Of a stretch of DNA of 49,015 nt, positions 8,051-16,694 are shown one piece after another. Numbering within the stretch: the stretch's first letter is position 1; the number at the start of each line of letters is the position of its first letter. Under the pieces are notes generated by a model. The model was given only the letters and a program-made list of their open reading frames with translations. It ran no database searches and was not told the DNA's origin. Made by a program: the position numbers and the translations under genes. Source of the stretch: Mycolicibacterium pyrenivorans (GTDB taxonomy: Bacteria > Actinomycetota > Actinomycetes > Mycobacteriales > Mycobacteriaceae); the NCBI RefSeq assembly GCF_025821625.1, contig NZ_JACKSH010000300.1:886-49900 (forward strand), given 5' to 3'.

Positions 8051-8569
8051 TCAGGAGGTGCGCTGGCCACTCGGGTAGTTCTCCAAACAATCTATTAGTT
8101 CGTTCAGTCGTGCAAGCAGCTGCTGCCTGTGTCGCGGGTTGATACCGGCAAAGAGTCTCTGCAGAAAGTCGTAATGACCGGGCAGAAACTCGGTCATGAA
8201 CTGATCGCCCTTCTTCGATATCGCGACCACAACCGAGCGCCGATCGCGGGGATTCACCTTGCGTGTGACAAAACCTGCCTTGGTCAGCGTGTCCACCACG
8301 CTCGTCAGGCTGGCTTGGCGTACAGAAATAGAATCGGCCAGTGCGCCCATCGTCATCGGCCCGTCGGCGCGCTTCAGGACGGTCAGAACGTTGAACTGGC
8401 TCATCGAGAGGTCTACCGGCGTCAACTCATCGACGGCGACCCGACCGAAGGCGGTCACAGCACGGTAGAGCGCAAGCGGGAGCGCCAACGAAGAGGGGTC
8501 GTGATCGGGTCCGGCTTCGCGGGTCTTGGCCGCGACCTGTTCGGCCATCGTCAACTTCTCGGTACTCAT
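8051..8569 (-). CDS. MarR-family transcriptional regulator
   Basis: Winged-helix regulator: an N-terminal dimer helix (LALPLALYRAVTAFGRVA), then SQFNVLTVLKRADGPMTMGALAD and the recognition helix region SVRQASLTSVVDTLTKAGFVTR, followed by the wing DPRDRRSV-like NPRDRRSVVVAIS. Family members usually bind a palindrome near their own promoter and release it when a phenolic or aromatic ligand binds, which suits an aromatic operon. The frame is open to 8686, but ATG 8569 with AAGGGA about 6 nt upstream gives a 172-residue protein of normal length. It is encoded just ahead of the hydrolase-dioxygenase operon and is the nearest candidate regulator for it; targets are not shown. Confidence 0.85.
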   Translation of the reverse strand: MSTEKLTMAEQVAAKTREAGPDHDPSSLALPLALYRAVTAFGRVAVDELTPVDLSMSQFNVLTVLKRADGPMTMGALADSISVRQASLTSVVDTLTKAGFVTRKVNPRDRRSVVVAISKKGDQFMTEFLPGHYDFLQRLFAGINPRHRQQLLARLNELIDCLENYPSGQRTS

Positions 8570-8679
8570 GAAGTCCCTTGCAACGTTGATCAGCGGTTCG
8601 GCAGACATCTCCACCCGGGTGCCGATCATACCGGCAAATGGCTGGTGGTCTTTCTTTCTGCTCACCGATATTCGACCCG

Positions 8680-8695
8680 TTAACAATTCAGTTAG
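8680..8695. promoter_or_regulatory. Possible operator upstream of the MarR gene
   Basis: Imperfect inverted repeat TTAAC-AATTCA-GTTAG about 110 nt upstream of the chosen MarR start, in an AT-rich patch next to a TATAGC hexamer. Spacing and symmetry fit a MarR-type site for autoregulation. One arm has a mismatch and the motif is short, so chance is possible. Confidence 0.3.
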
Positions 8696-8735
8696 CTATA
8701 CAGCGTGACGGGGGTCGCACTCAAGACGTAGGGGT

Positions 8736-9614
8736 TCACTTCGGAGGCATCGACCGGATTCGCTGAAGAAGTTCTGTGCTTTCGGGGTAGGCACGGTCGC
8801 GAAACTCCGAGGCCGCAACACTTTGGAAGAAGTCCACGACGGGCTCAAGCGTCCTGCTGCGGATACCGGCGTTCGTCGCCATACTTTCCGCCAGCGCGGA
8901 GTCTTTCGTAATGGTGCTAGCGGGGGCGCGGTTCCTAACTGACTCGGTGTCGTGGCGGAAGTACGCCGCCGCCGTAGTGAGACCCGAGTCCCCCCCGCTG
9001 CACTCCGCGATCGCGTCGGCTACCTCGCCGGCATTCAATCCCATCGCCTCAGCGATTAAGAGGGCTTCCGCCGAAGCGAGATACCAGCTGTACTTGACGT
9101 GCTGGTTGAGAAGCTTGGTGGCATATCCCGCACCTCGATGGCCGCAGTACACCAAGGTGCGCGAGACGGCGGCGAGGACATCGGCATCAGGGCCGAGCAC
9201 CCCGCTTGGCCCTCCGACCAGAACGGTCATGTTCGGCGCCTTTCGGCTGACGGGGCAATCGACAAAACGCCTCCCAGCCGCGTCGTAGGCCTGACCGATG
9301 ATCGCTGCAACCTCGGGATTACAGGTCGACATATCCAGCAGGGCGGCCCCGTCGGCAAGGCCGGCCAGGACACCTCGCTCCGACCCGAGCGCCACCTCCA
9401 GTACCTGACTCGGCCCCGGGAGGAACGTCAAAACGACATCACATGCGCCGGCCAACTCACGCGCGTCCGCAGCAGCCTCGGCGCCTAGCTCGACAACTGG
9501 GCGTAACACGTCGGGCCGAATGTCGAAACAAACCACCGAATGGTCCGTCGCGAGAAGCGACTCTGCCAGCGCGGAACCCATGGCGCCCAAGCCGATCACG
9601 CCGACCCGCCTCAT
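8736..9614 (-). CDS. NAD(P)-dependent beta-hydroxyacid dehydrogenase (3-hydroxyisobutyrate dehydrogenase family)
   Basis: About 292 residues. The N-terminal Rossmann motif GLGAMGSALAESL starts at residue 6 of the chosen ATG, followed by DIRP at the end of strand 2, the substrate-binding DCPVSRKAPNMTVLVGG segment (family DAPVSGG) and the catalytic Lys in GAGYATKLLNQ, then a helical C-terminal domain. The family reduces or oxidises beta-hydroxy acids such as 3-hydroxyisobutyrate and tartronate semialdehyde. Here it could handle a small acid from ring or side-chain breakdown. The frame is open to 9668, but ATG 9614 places the Rossmann fold at the true N-terminus. It ends the run of genes that starts at the second alpha/beta pair. 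Confidence 0.75.
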   Translation of the reverse strand: MRRVGVIGLGAMGSALAESLLATDHSVVCFDIRPDVLRPVVELGAEAAADARELAGACDVVLTFLPGPSQVLEVALGSERGVLAGLADGAALLDMSTCNPEVAAIIGQAYDAAGRRFVDCPVSRKAPNMTVLVGGPSGVLGPDADVLAAVSRTLVYCGHRGAGYATKLLNQHVKYSWYLASAEALLIAEAMGLNAGEVADAIAECSGGDSGLTTAAAYFRHDTESVRNRAPASTITKDSALAESMATNAGIRSRTLEPVVDFFQSVAASEFRDRAYPESTELLQRIRSMPPK

Positions 9615-9708
9615 GACAGCAGCCGGCCCAACGCCACCTTCTGCGCCGGCTGTCAACACTTTTGGCATACCACGGCGCCGTGTGCGTGCTGAGAAATCAA
9701 AATGACGG

Positions 9709-10152
9709 CTATTGCAATGCCGGATCGGCGAATTCGACCCTGTTTCGCTTCGCGGCCTCGATGAGGGCTCTCACGTCGCCGGGGCCGTTGGACGCGGCAT
9801 CCACATCGGAGAAGAAATCCAGCGCGCCGCCCGGGGTAGACGAGGTCGTGAGCCATCGGGCGCCGTCAGAGCGAACGCGATAGGAGTGCACGACGCCGGC
9901 CGGCACTCGAATCGCATCACCCACCTGCAGGGTCGCTTCTTCGCCGCCGCGGCTTACCCACAGTTCGCCCTCCAGCACGACATAGCTTTCATCCCAGGGA
10001 TGCTGGTGCGGAGGCGGTCCAGATGATTCAGGTGCGCGCACCTCGAACATCTGGTAGCCGTCGCCGATCAGAAGCGGGCGCATTTCCTCTGTCATCACTT
10101 TCAGGGCGGTCACATCGTCGGCACATCGCTGTGGTTCGAGGAACGTAGACAT
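9709..10152 (-). CDS. Single-domain cupin protein
   Basis: 147 residues with both cupin motifs: PPPHQHPWDESYVVLEGEL (metal ligands H-x-H and E) and PAGVVHSYRV (last His). The beta-barrel could bind a metal and act as an isomerase, oxygenase or ligand-binding protein; many cupins in aromatic clusters have no known reaction. A ribosome site (AAGGGGG) precedes ATG 10152. It follows the third alpha/beta pair after 100 nt, in which a possible promoter lies. Confidence 0.75.
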   Translation of the reverse strand: MSTFLEPQRCADDVTALKVMTEEMRPLLIGDGYQMFEVRAPESSGPPPHQHPWDESYVVLEGELWVSRGGEEATLQVGDAIRVPAGVVHSYRVRSDGARWLTTSSTPGGALDFFSDVDAASNGPGDVRALIEAAKRNRVEFADPALQ

Positions 10153-10202
10153 TCCAGAGGCCCCCTTCTTGGTCGTCCGGCGCGAAAGGATATTTAGGGA
10201 AC

Positions 10203-10236
10203 GCTATATTCTTAACCCCTGATGGTCAAGGGTCAA
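10203..10236 (-). promoter_or_regulatory. Possible promoter for the cupin and reductase genes
   Basis: On the minus strand two TTGACC hexamers stand 1 nt apart (10236-10231 and 10229-10224) and a TATAGC hexamer lies at 10208-10203. The nearer pair is spaced by 15 nt, the farther by 22, neither ideal. The AT-rich patch between the dioxygenase beta stop and the cupin start fits a promoter. Low certainty. Confidence 0.3.
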
Positions 10237-10252
10237 AGATTGGGAGGCATTT

Positions 10253-10810
10253 TCACAGGATGATCGAGAGGTTCTTGGCAAGCAGCACCGCCTGGTCCAG
10301 GAGTAGCCGGCGACGACACAGTTGCCAATCGCCAGCCACACTGCGCCGCAATCGGTCCCTGCGGCGGCCGACCAGAAAATCCGTTTCATCGGTGACCCGA
10401 TTCCGGTACACCAGGAAGCGGCAGCTCACCTCGACTTCCGCGTCTTCTACCGCCTCGATACGCACGTTGGTGACTAGGTGTGACACTCGCGATACTGGTT
10501 CTTCCGCCCAGTGCAGTCCCGTCATCAACTGCTCCACCCGCGAAGTGACCGTCTCCTTCCCCTCGTCGAACCAGCAGATGTCGCTACCTTGCTGAGTCTG
10601 TTCCAGCTGCGCGAGGTCGTCGTACGCCACGTTCGTCCGCAGGGGAACGGAATACTCGTAGTCCTCGGTGAGCAGACCGAGCCATTCGGAGTAACGTCGT
10701 TCGTCGAGCAGGTCGGCTTCCCGATAAAGAAAGTCGGCAATATCGGCCTGAAGCAGCAACTTCTCTACCGCATCCTGCCTCGTGGAAATTTCACCGCCCG
10801 TTGCACTCAC
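10253..10810 (-). CDS. Ring-hydroxylating dioxygenase beta subunit (pair 3)
   Basis: 185 residues of the dioxygenase small-subunit fold: DFLYREADLLDERRYSEWL near the N-terminus, DYEYSVP, SHLVTNVRIE, SCRFLVYRNRV and the C-terminal LLDQAVLLAKNLSIIL. The frame extends upstream, but GTG 10810 overlaps the alpha stop (GTGA) and gives normal length. Partner of the alpha subunit directly upstream. Confidence 0.88.
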   Translation of the reverse strand: MSATGGEISTRQDAVEKLLLQADIADFLYREADLLDERRYSEWLGLLTEDYEYSVPLRTNVAYDDLAQLEQTQQGSDICWFDEGKETVTSRVEQLMTGLHWAEEPVSRVSHLVTNVRIEAVEDAEVEVSCRFLVYRNRVTDETDFLVGRRRDRLRRSVAGDWQLCRRRLLLDQAVLLAKNLSIIL

Positions 10811-12222
10811 GACCGTGCGGCTCTCTCGTCGGATTTGGCAAGTTCGGTGAGTTGAGGCCACGAGAGGTTGTCCACGAACTCGGCCCATCGCCGGTAAAAG
10901 GCGCGAGCATTCACCTCACCGGCGATGGGCTGGTGAGAATGCACAGCCTGGTCGAGCGCACTGGGAGTTTCCATATCGAGACCCTGCTGATAGTTGTACG
11001 GATACCGCCGGGCTATCACGCCCTGGCTGGCCTGCGTCGCGTAATTCCAGTTCTCCATATCGTCTTGCTCCGTCATCCCTCCAGGACCCGAGTAGCGCAT
11101 GTAATAGCGGCGCAGCCAGTCACGTACATCATCGGGTGCGTTCTTGTCGATGAGGTACCACCGCCACACTTCGGTTTCGGTGGGGCTGATCGGGTGTGAC
11201 ACCAGGATCGTCCGCGGAAAACCGGCCGAAAACGACATATTGGGGAACATCGTCGCTGGGCCACGACCACCGAGCTGTCTGCCCTGCGCCTGCAGTCGCT
11301 CCTTGCGGACCGCCCACGCCTGGGAGAAGTACTCACTCAAGGCCGGTTCTTCGGCGAACTCAGGATAGGGAATCTCATACGCCAGATTGTCCGACGCGCC
11401 ATGGCCCATCCGAAACGACGTCTTCACACGGCCCTTCGAAAAACCACCCTGATCCTGTCGTTCACCGTGACGCCGGGAGTTTCTGCCACCCGGCCCGATG
11501 CCCACCTGTTCAACCGAGGCATGGGTCGTCGCCCCGTGATAGGTATCGCCCAAGAAATTCTCTGAGACGAATTTCCAATTTGATTTGATGCGCCACTTCT
11601 GCACCCCACGGAACACCTCGGTACCACCTTCCGTACCATCAAAAGCATCAGACAGGTTATCCAGCCAATGATGAAAGTCCCCAACGTATTCATCGAACTC
11701 CGGGGCTGATGGATCCCAGCACGCGAATACCAGGCCCTTGTAATTGTGCACCTTGGCAGCCCTGACAAGTCCCCAGGCCGCTTTGTCAAGGCCGTTGCCG
11801 TAGGCCATGCCCTGCTGCGGCACACCGTGCAAATCCCCCGGGGTGGACACCAGCGAACCGTCCATCGAGTACGACCAGCCATGATAGGGACAGGTGAACT
11901 GGAGCGCGCGACCCTCGTCGTAGCGACACACCGCCATACCCCGATGTCGGCACGAATTGAGCAAGACATTCACACCACCCTGAGCGTCACGGGTCAACAA
12001 CACCGGATCCGAGCCCATCCTCGACGAGAAGAACTGACCCGGCGCAGAGACCTGCGAGGCATGACCCACAAACAACCAGCTCCGCGGAAACAAATACTCC
12101 AACTCACGGTTGAAAATCGAAGCATCGGTGAAGATTTCGCGACTGATCTCCCCGCGATCGACATCGACGAGACTACGAGCGGTCGTGTCCGAACCGCCTG
12201 AAGTACTCATTCTTAACGTCAT
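10807..12222 (-). CDS. Ring-hydroxylating dioxygenase alpha subunit (pair 3)
   Basis: 471-residue catalytic subunit. Rieske ligands are C91-x-H93 and C111-x2-H114; the mononuclear iron site is in SENFLGDTYHGATTH (Asp, His, His). The region after it, with HGERQDQGGFSKGRVK, is longer and more polar than in the NidA-like subunits, so the substrate pocket differs. ATG 12222 has AAAGGAAAGG about 6 nt upstream. It follows a [3Fe-4S] ferredoxin gene by 247 nt and belongs to the CoA-transferase/thiolase/DUF35/MaoC run. In ipf-type pathways the dioxygenase acts on an aryl-alkanoyl-CoA thioester; that role is possible here but inferred. The 247 nt upstream hold no gene I can support. Confidence 0.9.
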   Translation of the reverse strand: MTLRMSTSGGSDTTARSLVDVDRGEISREIFTDASIFNRELEYLFPRSWLFVGHASQVSAPGQFFSSRMGSDPVLLTRDAQGGVNVLLNSCRHRGMAVCRYDEGRALQFTCPYHGWSYSMDGSLVSTPGDLHGVPQQGMAYGNGLDKAAWGLVRAAKVHNYKGLVFACWDPSAPEFDEYVGDFHHWLDNLSDAFDGTEGGTEVFRGVQKWRIKSNWKFVSENFLGDTYHGATTHASVEQVGIGPGGRNSRRHGERQDQGGFSKGRVKTSFRMGHGASDNLAYEIPYPEFAEEPALSEYFSQAWAVRKERLQAQGRQLGGRGPATMFPNMSFSAGFPRTILVSHPISPTETEVWRWYLIDKNAPDDVRDWLRRYYMRYSGPGGMTEQDDMENWNYATQASQGVIARRYPYNYQQGLDMETPSALDQAVHSHQPIAGEVNARAFYRRWAEFVDNLSWPQLTELAKSDERAARS

Positions 12223-12469
12223 CGGTACCTTTCCTTTGCTGTAATGCCCGAATCACCCCGAGACAGCCGTAACTCAAATCACCACAAACCGTCACCGCGT
12301 CTGCCGGGCACCGATCTCACGCGTCGAAGTGGAAGTGGAGCCAGATCCTGATTGAGGATGCAATACACGAGAACTCATGTCGGTTGAGACTCAAGGACAT
12401 TCGACGATCCGACTCGTCTCCACCATGCATCCGACCCCCTGATACTTGCGCCGTTCACGGCCGTCTCAC

Positions 12470-12667
12470 TCACACCGTTGCGAGACGTAGAGCCGAGACG
12501 GGACAACTGCGAATCGCAGTGACAATCCGCGCCTCATCGCTCTCGGCTACCGTGTCATCAAGAATGACAACAGTTCCCGCATCACCGATGTCGAAGACGT
12601 CGGCCGCTGCAACGACACAGTTCGCGTAGCCCTGGCAGACCTCCACGTCCGCCTTGATAACACTCAT
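12470..12667 (-). CDS. [3Fe-4S] ferredoxin
   Basis: 65-residue ferredoxin with Cys ligands in VC11QGYANC17 and SC55PVSAL, the three-cysteine pattern of actinobacterial [3Fe-4S] ferredoxins. Such proteins carry electrons to cytochromes P450 and to Rieske dioxygenases of the phthalate and PAH type. The ribosome site AGAAGGAGG before ATG 12667 is strong. Position just ahead of the pair-3 alpha gene makes it that enzyme's likely electron donor. No reductase gene is nearby. Confidence 0.92.
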   Translation of the reverse strand: MSVIKADVEVCQGYANCVVAAADVFDIGDAGTVVILDDTVAESDEARIVTAIRSCPVSALRLATV

Positions 12668-12697
12668 CGGAACCCTCCTTCTCCTACAGAACTCTGA

Positions 12698-13744
12698 TCA
12701 GCATTGCTTTTTGCCGTTGAGATGAATGGCGGCAACCCCTTGCGCCGCTTGCCGATCCCCGGCGAAGACACCGAATTCGAGATCTACGACGTCTGCGCCT
12801 GCCTGCGCATGCTTGCCGGTCACCGTCCATCGCGCCTGCACCACGTCGCCCGGGTGAACTGAGGCACTCATCTTAAACGGACCCAGCTGCACCAACCTGC
12901 CGCGAAGGCCCATCCAGCGACGAAGCCCGGTCTCGAAAAGAGTTTCCAGGCCACGAGTATTGAAGATGATGTCGGCAAGCCCCGCGGCATGAGCGGCCGC
13001 GGCGCTGTGGTGTATCCCGGAAAACATGCGATCCGCGGCAATGTTCATCACCATGCGCTGGTAAGTCAGGGCCAGAGCCGGTCCGCGCACTTGCGCACCG
13101 ACCGTAACGTCGTCGAACTGAAGTGGCGTGTTCCAGTCGACACTGGTATCGGCATCGTCCACTGAGCGCGTGCGGGGACCTCGGTCGCCCTGCTGGGCGC
13201 GGGCCGAAGTGCCGGGCTCAGGCCTGGAGGCGTCGTCTGGGTCGTAGTTGAAGACGGTATTTCGGTTGCGCGCGACCAGTTCTCCCGAAACCTTCACGTA
13301 CTCCGACTCGTATTGCAGGAAGATTCCGGTACCTACCCGGGTGCGCTTCTGCTCTACCGAGATGATCGTCGTAGTCCCCTGCAACCTGTCCCCGAGGTAT
13401 AGCGGTGTGTGGTACTGCCACTCGCTGCTGACGTTGACCGATCGGCTGAACGGCAGAGCCAGCGTGTCGGTGATGTTGCCCGTCATCTCCTGCCCGTCGA
13501 CCAGATAGGGACTGGGCTGTCCGGGTGCCCAATACGGCGGCAGCCCCCACAGCGGGGTCATCGTCACCGGGGCCACAACGCCGAGGTAGCCGTGCGCCTT
13601 CGCTGCCGCCTCGTCGTCATGCAGCGGACAGGAAAAGGTGAAAACCTCCAGTTTGCGGCGGATGTCGTTCTGCGTCACCGAGTCGGCGCCTCGAAAGTGG
13701 ATCTTCTCACCGACACGATCGCGCAACTCGTCAGCGGCGGCCAT
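12698..13744 (-). CDS. MaoC-like double-hotdog (FAS1-type) hydratase/dehydratase
   Basis: 348 residues from ATG 13744. The N-terminal half has the FAS1-like dehydratase hotdog (SRSVNVSSEWQYHTPLYLGDRL), the C-terminal half a second hotdog (ALTYQRMVMNIAADRMFSGIHH and HPGDVVQARWTVTG). The family hydrates enoyl-CoA double bonds or dehydrates hydroxyacyl thioesters. Here it could hydrate an enoyl-CoA side chain before aldol cleavage by the thiolase-fold/DUF35 pair, as ChsH1-ChsH2 does before Ltp2 in steroid breakdown. An upstream extension to 13858 is read through the DUF35 gene in another frame and is unlikely. The gene overlaps the DUF35 stop by 14 nt. It may instead be a regulatory-type hotdog without activity. 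Confidence 0.75.
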   Translation of the reverse strand: MAAADELRDRVGEKIHFRGADSVTQNDIRRKLEVFTFSCPLHDDEAAAKAHGYLGVVAPVTMTPLWGLPPYWAPGQPSPYLVDGQEMTGNITDTLALPFSRSVNVSSEWQYHTPLYLGDRLQGTTTIISVEQKRTRVGTGIFLQYESEYVKVSGELVARNRNTVFNYDPDDASRPEPGTSARAQQGDRGPRTRSVDDADTSVDWNTPLQFDDVTVGAQVRGPALALTYQRMVMNIAADRMFSGIHHSAAAAHAAGLADIIFNTRGLETLFETGLRRWMGLRGRLVQLGPFKMSASVHPGDVVQARWTVTGKHAQAGADVVDLEFGVFAGDRQAAQGVAAIHLNGKKQC

Positions 13745-14189
13745 TGCCCCGCACTTCCGCAGCGGGCAGCCGAAATGCCGGCAGCACAACATCATCGGCG
13801 GCGTGCACATAGACAACCTCGACGGCCGCATCAACCAGCATCGCCGTCCCGTCGGCAACTAGGTCCACTATCCGTGCCACCATCCGCACACCCTCATCCA
13901 TTTCGACAACGGCGCACACGAACGGGACGGCCTCGTCGAACCCGGGATGCAGCGCGCGGTGAATAACCGTGTGGCTGAATACCACTCCCCTGCCCGACGA
14001 CCTCTGCCAAGACCAGGAGTTACTGCCGCAGCCAGCACACGTCAGGCGAGGAACGTGACGCCAGCGATCGCACCTTGAACACCGCTGAAACGACAGCTCT
14101 TCACGTCGGCAATGCTCATAGAACTGGGCCGTGAGACCTTCCAGGGATGGCAACGGCGGTGCTGCGACATCCGGTCCCGTTCGCCTCAC
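13731..14189 (-). CDS. DUF35/OB-fold protein with zinc ribbon, acyl-CoA-associated
   Basis: 152 residues: a rubredoxin-like zinc ribbon with CSRC and CAGC knuckles (residues about 37-55) followed by an OB-fold (GVVFSHTVIHRALHPGF, VPFVCAVVEMDEGVRM). The family partners thiolase-fold enzymes; in steroid degradation the DUF35 part of ChsH2 is needed by the Ltp2 aldolase, and IpfE of the ibuprofen pathway is similar. The gene follows the thiolase-fold gene by 36 nt, the expected partner. GTG 14189 has AAGGGG about 6 nt upstream. Partnership is inferred from family and order. Confidence 0.85.
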   Translation of the reverse strand: MRRTGPDVAAPPLPSLEGLTAQFYEHCRREELSFQRCSRCDRWRHVPRLTCAGCGSNSWSWQRSSGRGVVFSHTVIHRALHPGFDEAVPFVCAVVEMDEGVRMVARIVDLVADGTAMLVDAAVEVVYVHAADDVVLPAFRLPAAEVRGNGRR

Positions 14190-14225
14190 ATCGGTCCCCT
14201 TGTGAACCGGCCAGTCACAACGCTG

Positions 14226-15392
14226 TCACCGACGCAATATCGCGAGAGCACCTGAACCCCATCCGCCGCCCATACCGGTCACTACCGCCAACTCCGCATT
14301 GTGGACCTGCCGCTGCGGTAAACCACCGCGCAGCTGCCGCACCGCCTCGACCAGATTGTTCATGCCTTGCACGTGGGCTTCGGATAACAAACCGCCGTTG
14401 AGATTCGTGGGCAACGAACCGTCAGCGGCGATACATCCGTCGAGAACGAAATCCGCTGCTTCGCCCGGCTTGCAGAATCCGGCCGATTCGATCTGCCGCA
14501 ACACGTTGACAGTGAAACTGTCGTAAACCTCGAGCAGATCGATGTCAGACGGGGTGACACCAGCGTCGGCAAATGCGCGCGGCGCCGCCTCGGCAAGCCC
14601 AATCTCCAATGGGTCGGCCCTGTTGGCGAACTCATCGACGGGAAATGGGCGACCTTCGGCCACACTCATCACAAACACCGGCCGGTGCGGGCTGTCAGCC
14701 GCACGATCGGCCGCTGATACCACCACCGCCGCTGCGCCGTCGGTCTCCAGACTGCAATCGAACAAACGAAACGGCGTACTGATCGGTGGAGCGTCGAGGT
14801 AGTCCTGCATCGTCAGCTCACGGCCGCACATCACCGCATTCGAGTTGAGCTGCGCGTTAGCACGAAACGCGACTGCCACCGCCCCCATCGCTTCAGGCGG
14901 CACGTCATACTTGCGGACGTAGCGGTCGGCCACGAGCGCATACTGGTGCACCGCCGACACCGCGCCCTGTGGCGCGTAATAGTCCCGGACAACCTTGCCT
15001 ATCGCCATGTCCGCGCTCGATGCCATCCCGCGGGCACGCGGACCTGAGTACCCACACCAGCCCGCGGGAATGAGGACATGCCGCGCGACGCCCGACCACA
15101 CCGCCATCGCCGCAGTTGCCAGGGCCGCCACACTTGCCGCGCCTCCGGTATGGGAAGTCACCGCGTAACGAACATGCGTCAGGCCGAGATTCGCGATGAA
15201 ATCTTCGGCCGTGCCACCGTTGATCGGGCAGATGAGCCCATCGATCTCGCCAGCCGACAGCCCGGCATCCACGATCGCGGCATGGGCCGCTTCGAGTTGC
15301 AGGCCAAGGTCCGTTGCCGACTCAGTGCCATCACGACGGTAGGCCGTATGACCAACGCCGACGATGCAGGCCTTGTCGCGCAGCGAACTCAA
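14226..15392 (-). CDS. Thiolase-fold protein of SCP-x/Ltp2 type, probable side-chain aldolase
   Basis: 388 residues with the lipid-transfer thiolase outline: GVGHTAYRR at the N-terminus, the buried-helix segment at residues 79-92, LLEVYDSF (Tyr290) and NLNGGLLSEAHVQG (H340). The position of the nucleophilic Cys (usually CSSG/CSTG) reads SHTGG, and the C-terminal Cys-Gly-Gly motif reads GMGGGWG, so both canonical catalytic cysteines are missing. Loss of these with retention of tyrosines is what is known for Ltp2-type aldolases, which split a hydroxyacyl-CoA rather than thiolyse a ketoacyl-CoA. The DUF35 gene follows and a CoA-transferase gene overlaps upstream (ATGA). I infer retro-aldol removal of a short acyl-CoA from an aromatic substrate. 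Confidence 0.8.
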   Translation of the reverse strand: MSSLRDKACIVGVGHTAYRRDGTESATDLGLQLEAAHAAIVDAGLSAGEIDGLICPINGGTAEDFIANLGLTHVRYAVTSHTGGAASVAALATAAMAVWSGVARHVLIPAGWCGYSGPRARGMASSADMAIGKVVRDYYAPQGAVSAVHQYALVADRYVRKYDVPPEAMGAVAVAFRANAQLNSNAVMCGRELTMQDYLDAPPISTPFRLFDCSLETDGAAAVVVSAADRAADSPHRPVFVMSVAEGRPFPVDEFANRADPLEIGLAEAAPRAFADAGVTPSDIDLLEVYDSFTVNVLRQIESAGFCKPGEAADFVLDGCIAADGSLPTNLNGGLLSEAHVQGMNNLVEAVRQLRGGLPQRQVHNAELAVVTGMGGGWGSGALAILRR

Positions 15393-16642
15393 TGCCCGGG
15401 AACCTCTCCGTCAACGTCGACCGCCCCGACGACGCCACTCGATACCAGCGCCTCGTACTCCGAGTCGGCCATGCCGAGCCACTCGGTCAGCACCTCTTGG
15501 CCGTGGATCCCGAGACCGGGCCCAGTGCTGCGCACGGATCCGGGAAAGTTCGTCAGCCTTGGTACCACCCCGGTGACACGGACCGGACCCAATTCCTGGT
15601 CGGCGACCTCGACCAGGCTCTGGCGAGCCGCGAACGTGGGACTGGAGAACATCTCTGCCGGCGTGAAGATCCGCGCAGCCACGACACCGGAGCTCGCGCA
15701 GGCCTTTTCGACGATATCGGAGTTGTTTTCGGCGAACCACTGGCGAACCATCTCGCCGAGCTCCTCGCGGTGCAACATCTGCAGTTCCTGAGTCGCGTAC
15801 TTCGGATCGTTACGCAGAGTCGTGCCGCCCAGCAGTTCGAGCAGGCTCTGCACTGACCGAACGGTGCCGGTCGCCACGGTGTACCACACCCCATCGCCAC
15901 TGAGATACGTGTCTGACACCGGTGACGGGCTGACCTGGAACTGATTGCCCTGACGCTCGGCAACAAAGTTCAACTGGTCATAAAGGATGACCTGCCAGTC
16001 GATACCACGGAACAGTGATTCGTAGAGAGCCAGGTCGATACATTCCCCATCGAAGCGATCCCCGATCGCTTCGCGTTTGAACAGTGCTCCGGCAACAGCG
16101 AATGCACCCATGATTCCTGTCGTGACATCGCCGAGGGAGAAACCGAAATGCGTCGGTGGCCGGTCAGGATGCCCGGTGATGTGTACCGCTCCGCTCATGG
16201 CCTCGCCGACGCGTCCATATCCCGGCTTTGCGCTCTCCGGGCCGATCTGGCCGTACCCGGAAATCCGCAACATGATCAGCCGCGGGTTCGCTGCGTGCAG
16301 CTCCTCCCATCCCAGTCCCCAGCGCTCAAGCGTTCCCGGGCGGAAGTTTTCGATCACCACGTCTGCGCGTTCGACCATTTTGCGCACGAGCGCTTGCCCT
16401 TCGGCGAGCCGCAGATCGACAGCGACGCTTGACTTGTTCCGGGCCGCGGACTTCCACCAGAGGGGCACTCCGTCTTTACGAGGACCGGACCTACGCAACA
16501 TGTCCCCCGAGCCGGGGTCTTCGATCTTGATGACCTGTGCTCCGAAGTCGCCGATCAGCGAGGCAGCGAAAGGCGCCGCGATCACGTGCCCCAGCTCGAG
16601 GATCGTCAGACCGTCGAACAGACTCTCCATATTCGCGGACAC
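15389..16642 (-). CDS. CaiB/BaiF family (type III) CoA-transferase
   Basis: 417 residues with the family's N-terminal LDGLTILELGHVIAAPFAA, GAQVIKIEDPGSGD, and the catalytic Asp172 in GFSLGDVTTGIMG, which forms the acyl-anhydride intermediate. It moves CoA from a donor thioester to a carboxylic acid, so it may activate an aromatic or alkanoic acid for the thiolase-fold/DUF35/MaoC enzymes. GTG 16642 has AAAGGAG 4 nt upstream. Its stop overlaps the next ATG. In the ibuprofen system activation is by a ligase; a transferase would do the same job without ATP. Confidence 0.88.
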   Translation of the reverse strand: MSANMESLFDGLTILELGHVIAAPFAASLIGDFGAQVIKIEDPGSGDMLRRSGPRKDGVPLWWKSAARNKSSVAVDLRLAEGQALVRKMVERADVVIENFRPGTLERWGLGWEELHAANPRLIMLRISGYGQIGPESAKPGYGRVGEAMSGAVHITGHPDRPPTHFGFSLGDVTTGIMGAFAVAGALFKREAIGDRFDGECIDLALYESLFRGIDWQVILYDQLNFVAERQGNQFQVSPSPVSDTYLSGDGVWYTVATGTVRSVQSLLELLGGTTLRNDPKYATQELQMLHREELGEMVRQWFAENNSDIVEKACASSGVVAARIFTPAEMFSSPTFAARQSLVEVADQELGPVRVTGVVPRLTNFPGSVRSTGPGLGIHGQEVLTEWLGMADSEYEALVSSGVVGAVDVDGEVPGH

Positions 16643-16694
16643 TTAACTCCTTTGGTGGGGCGGCGTGACAATCGACGGCGCGATACCGGTCGTG

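Noticed and set aside
14226..15392. Calling this an ordinary acetyl-CoA acetyltransferase
   Set aside because: Both catalytic cysteine motifs are replaced, and a DUF35 partner gene follows, so a plain thiolase name would mislead.
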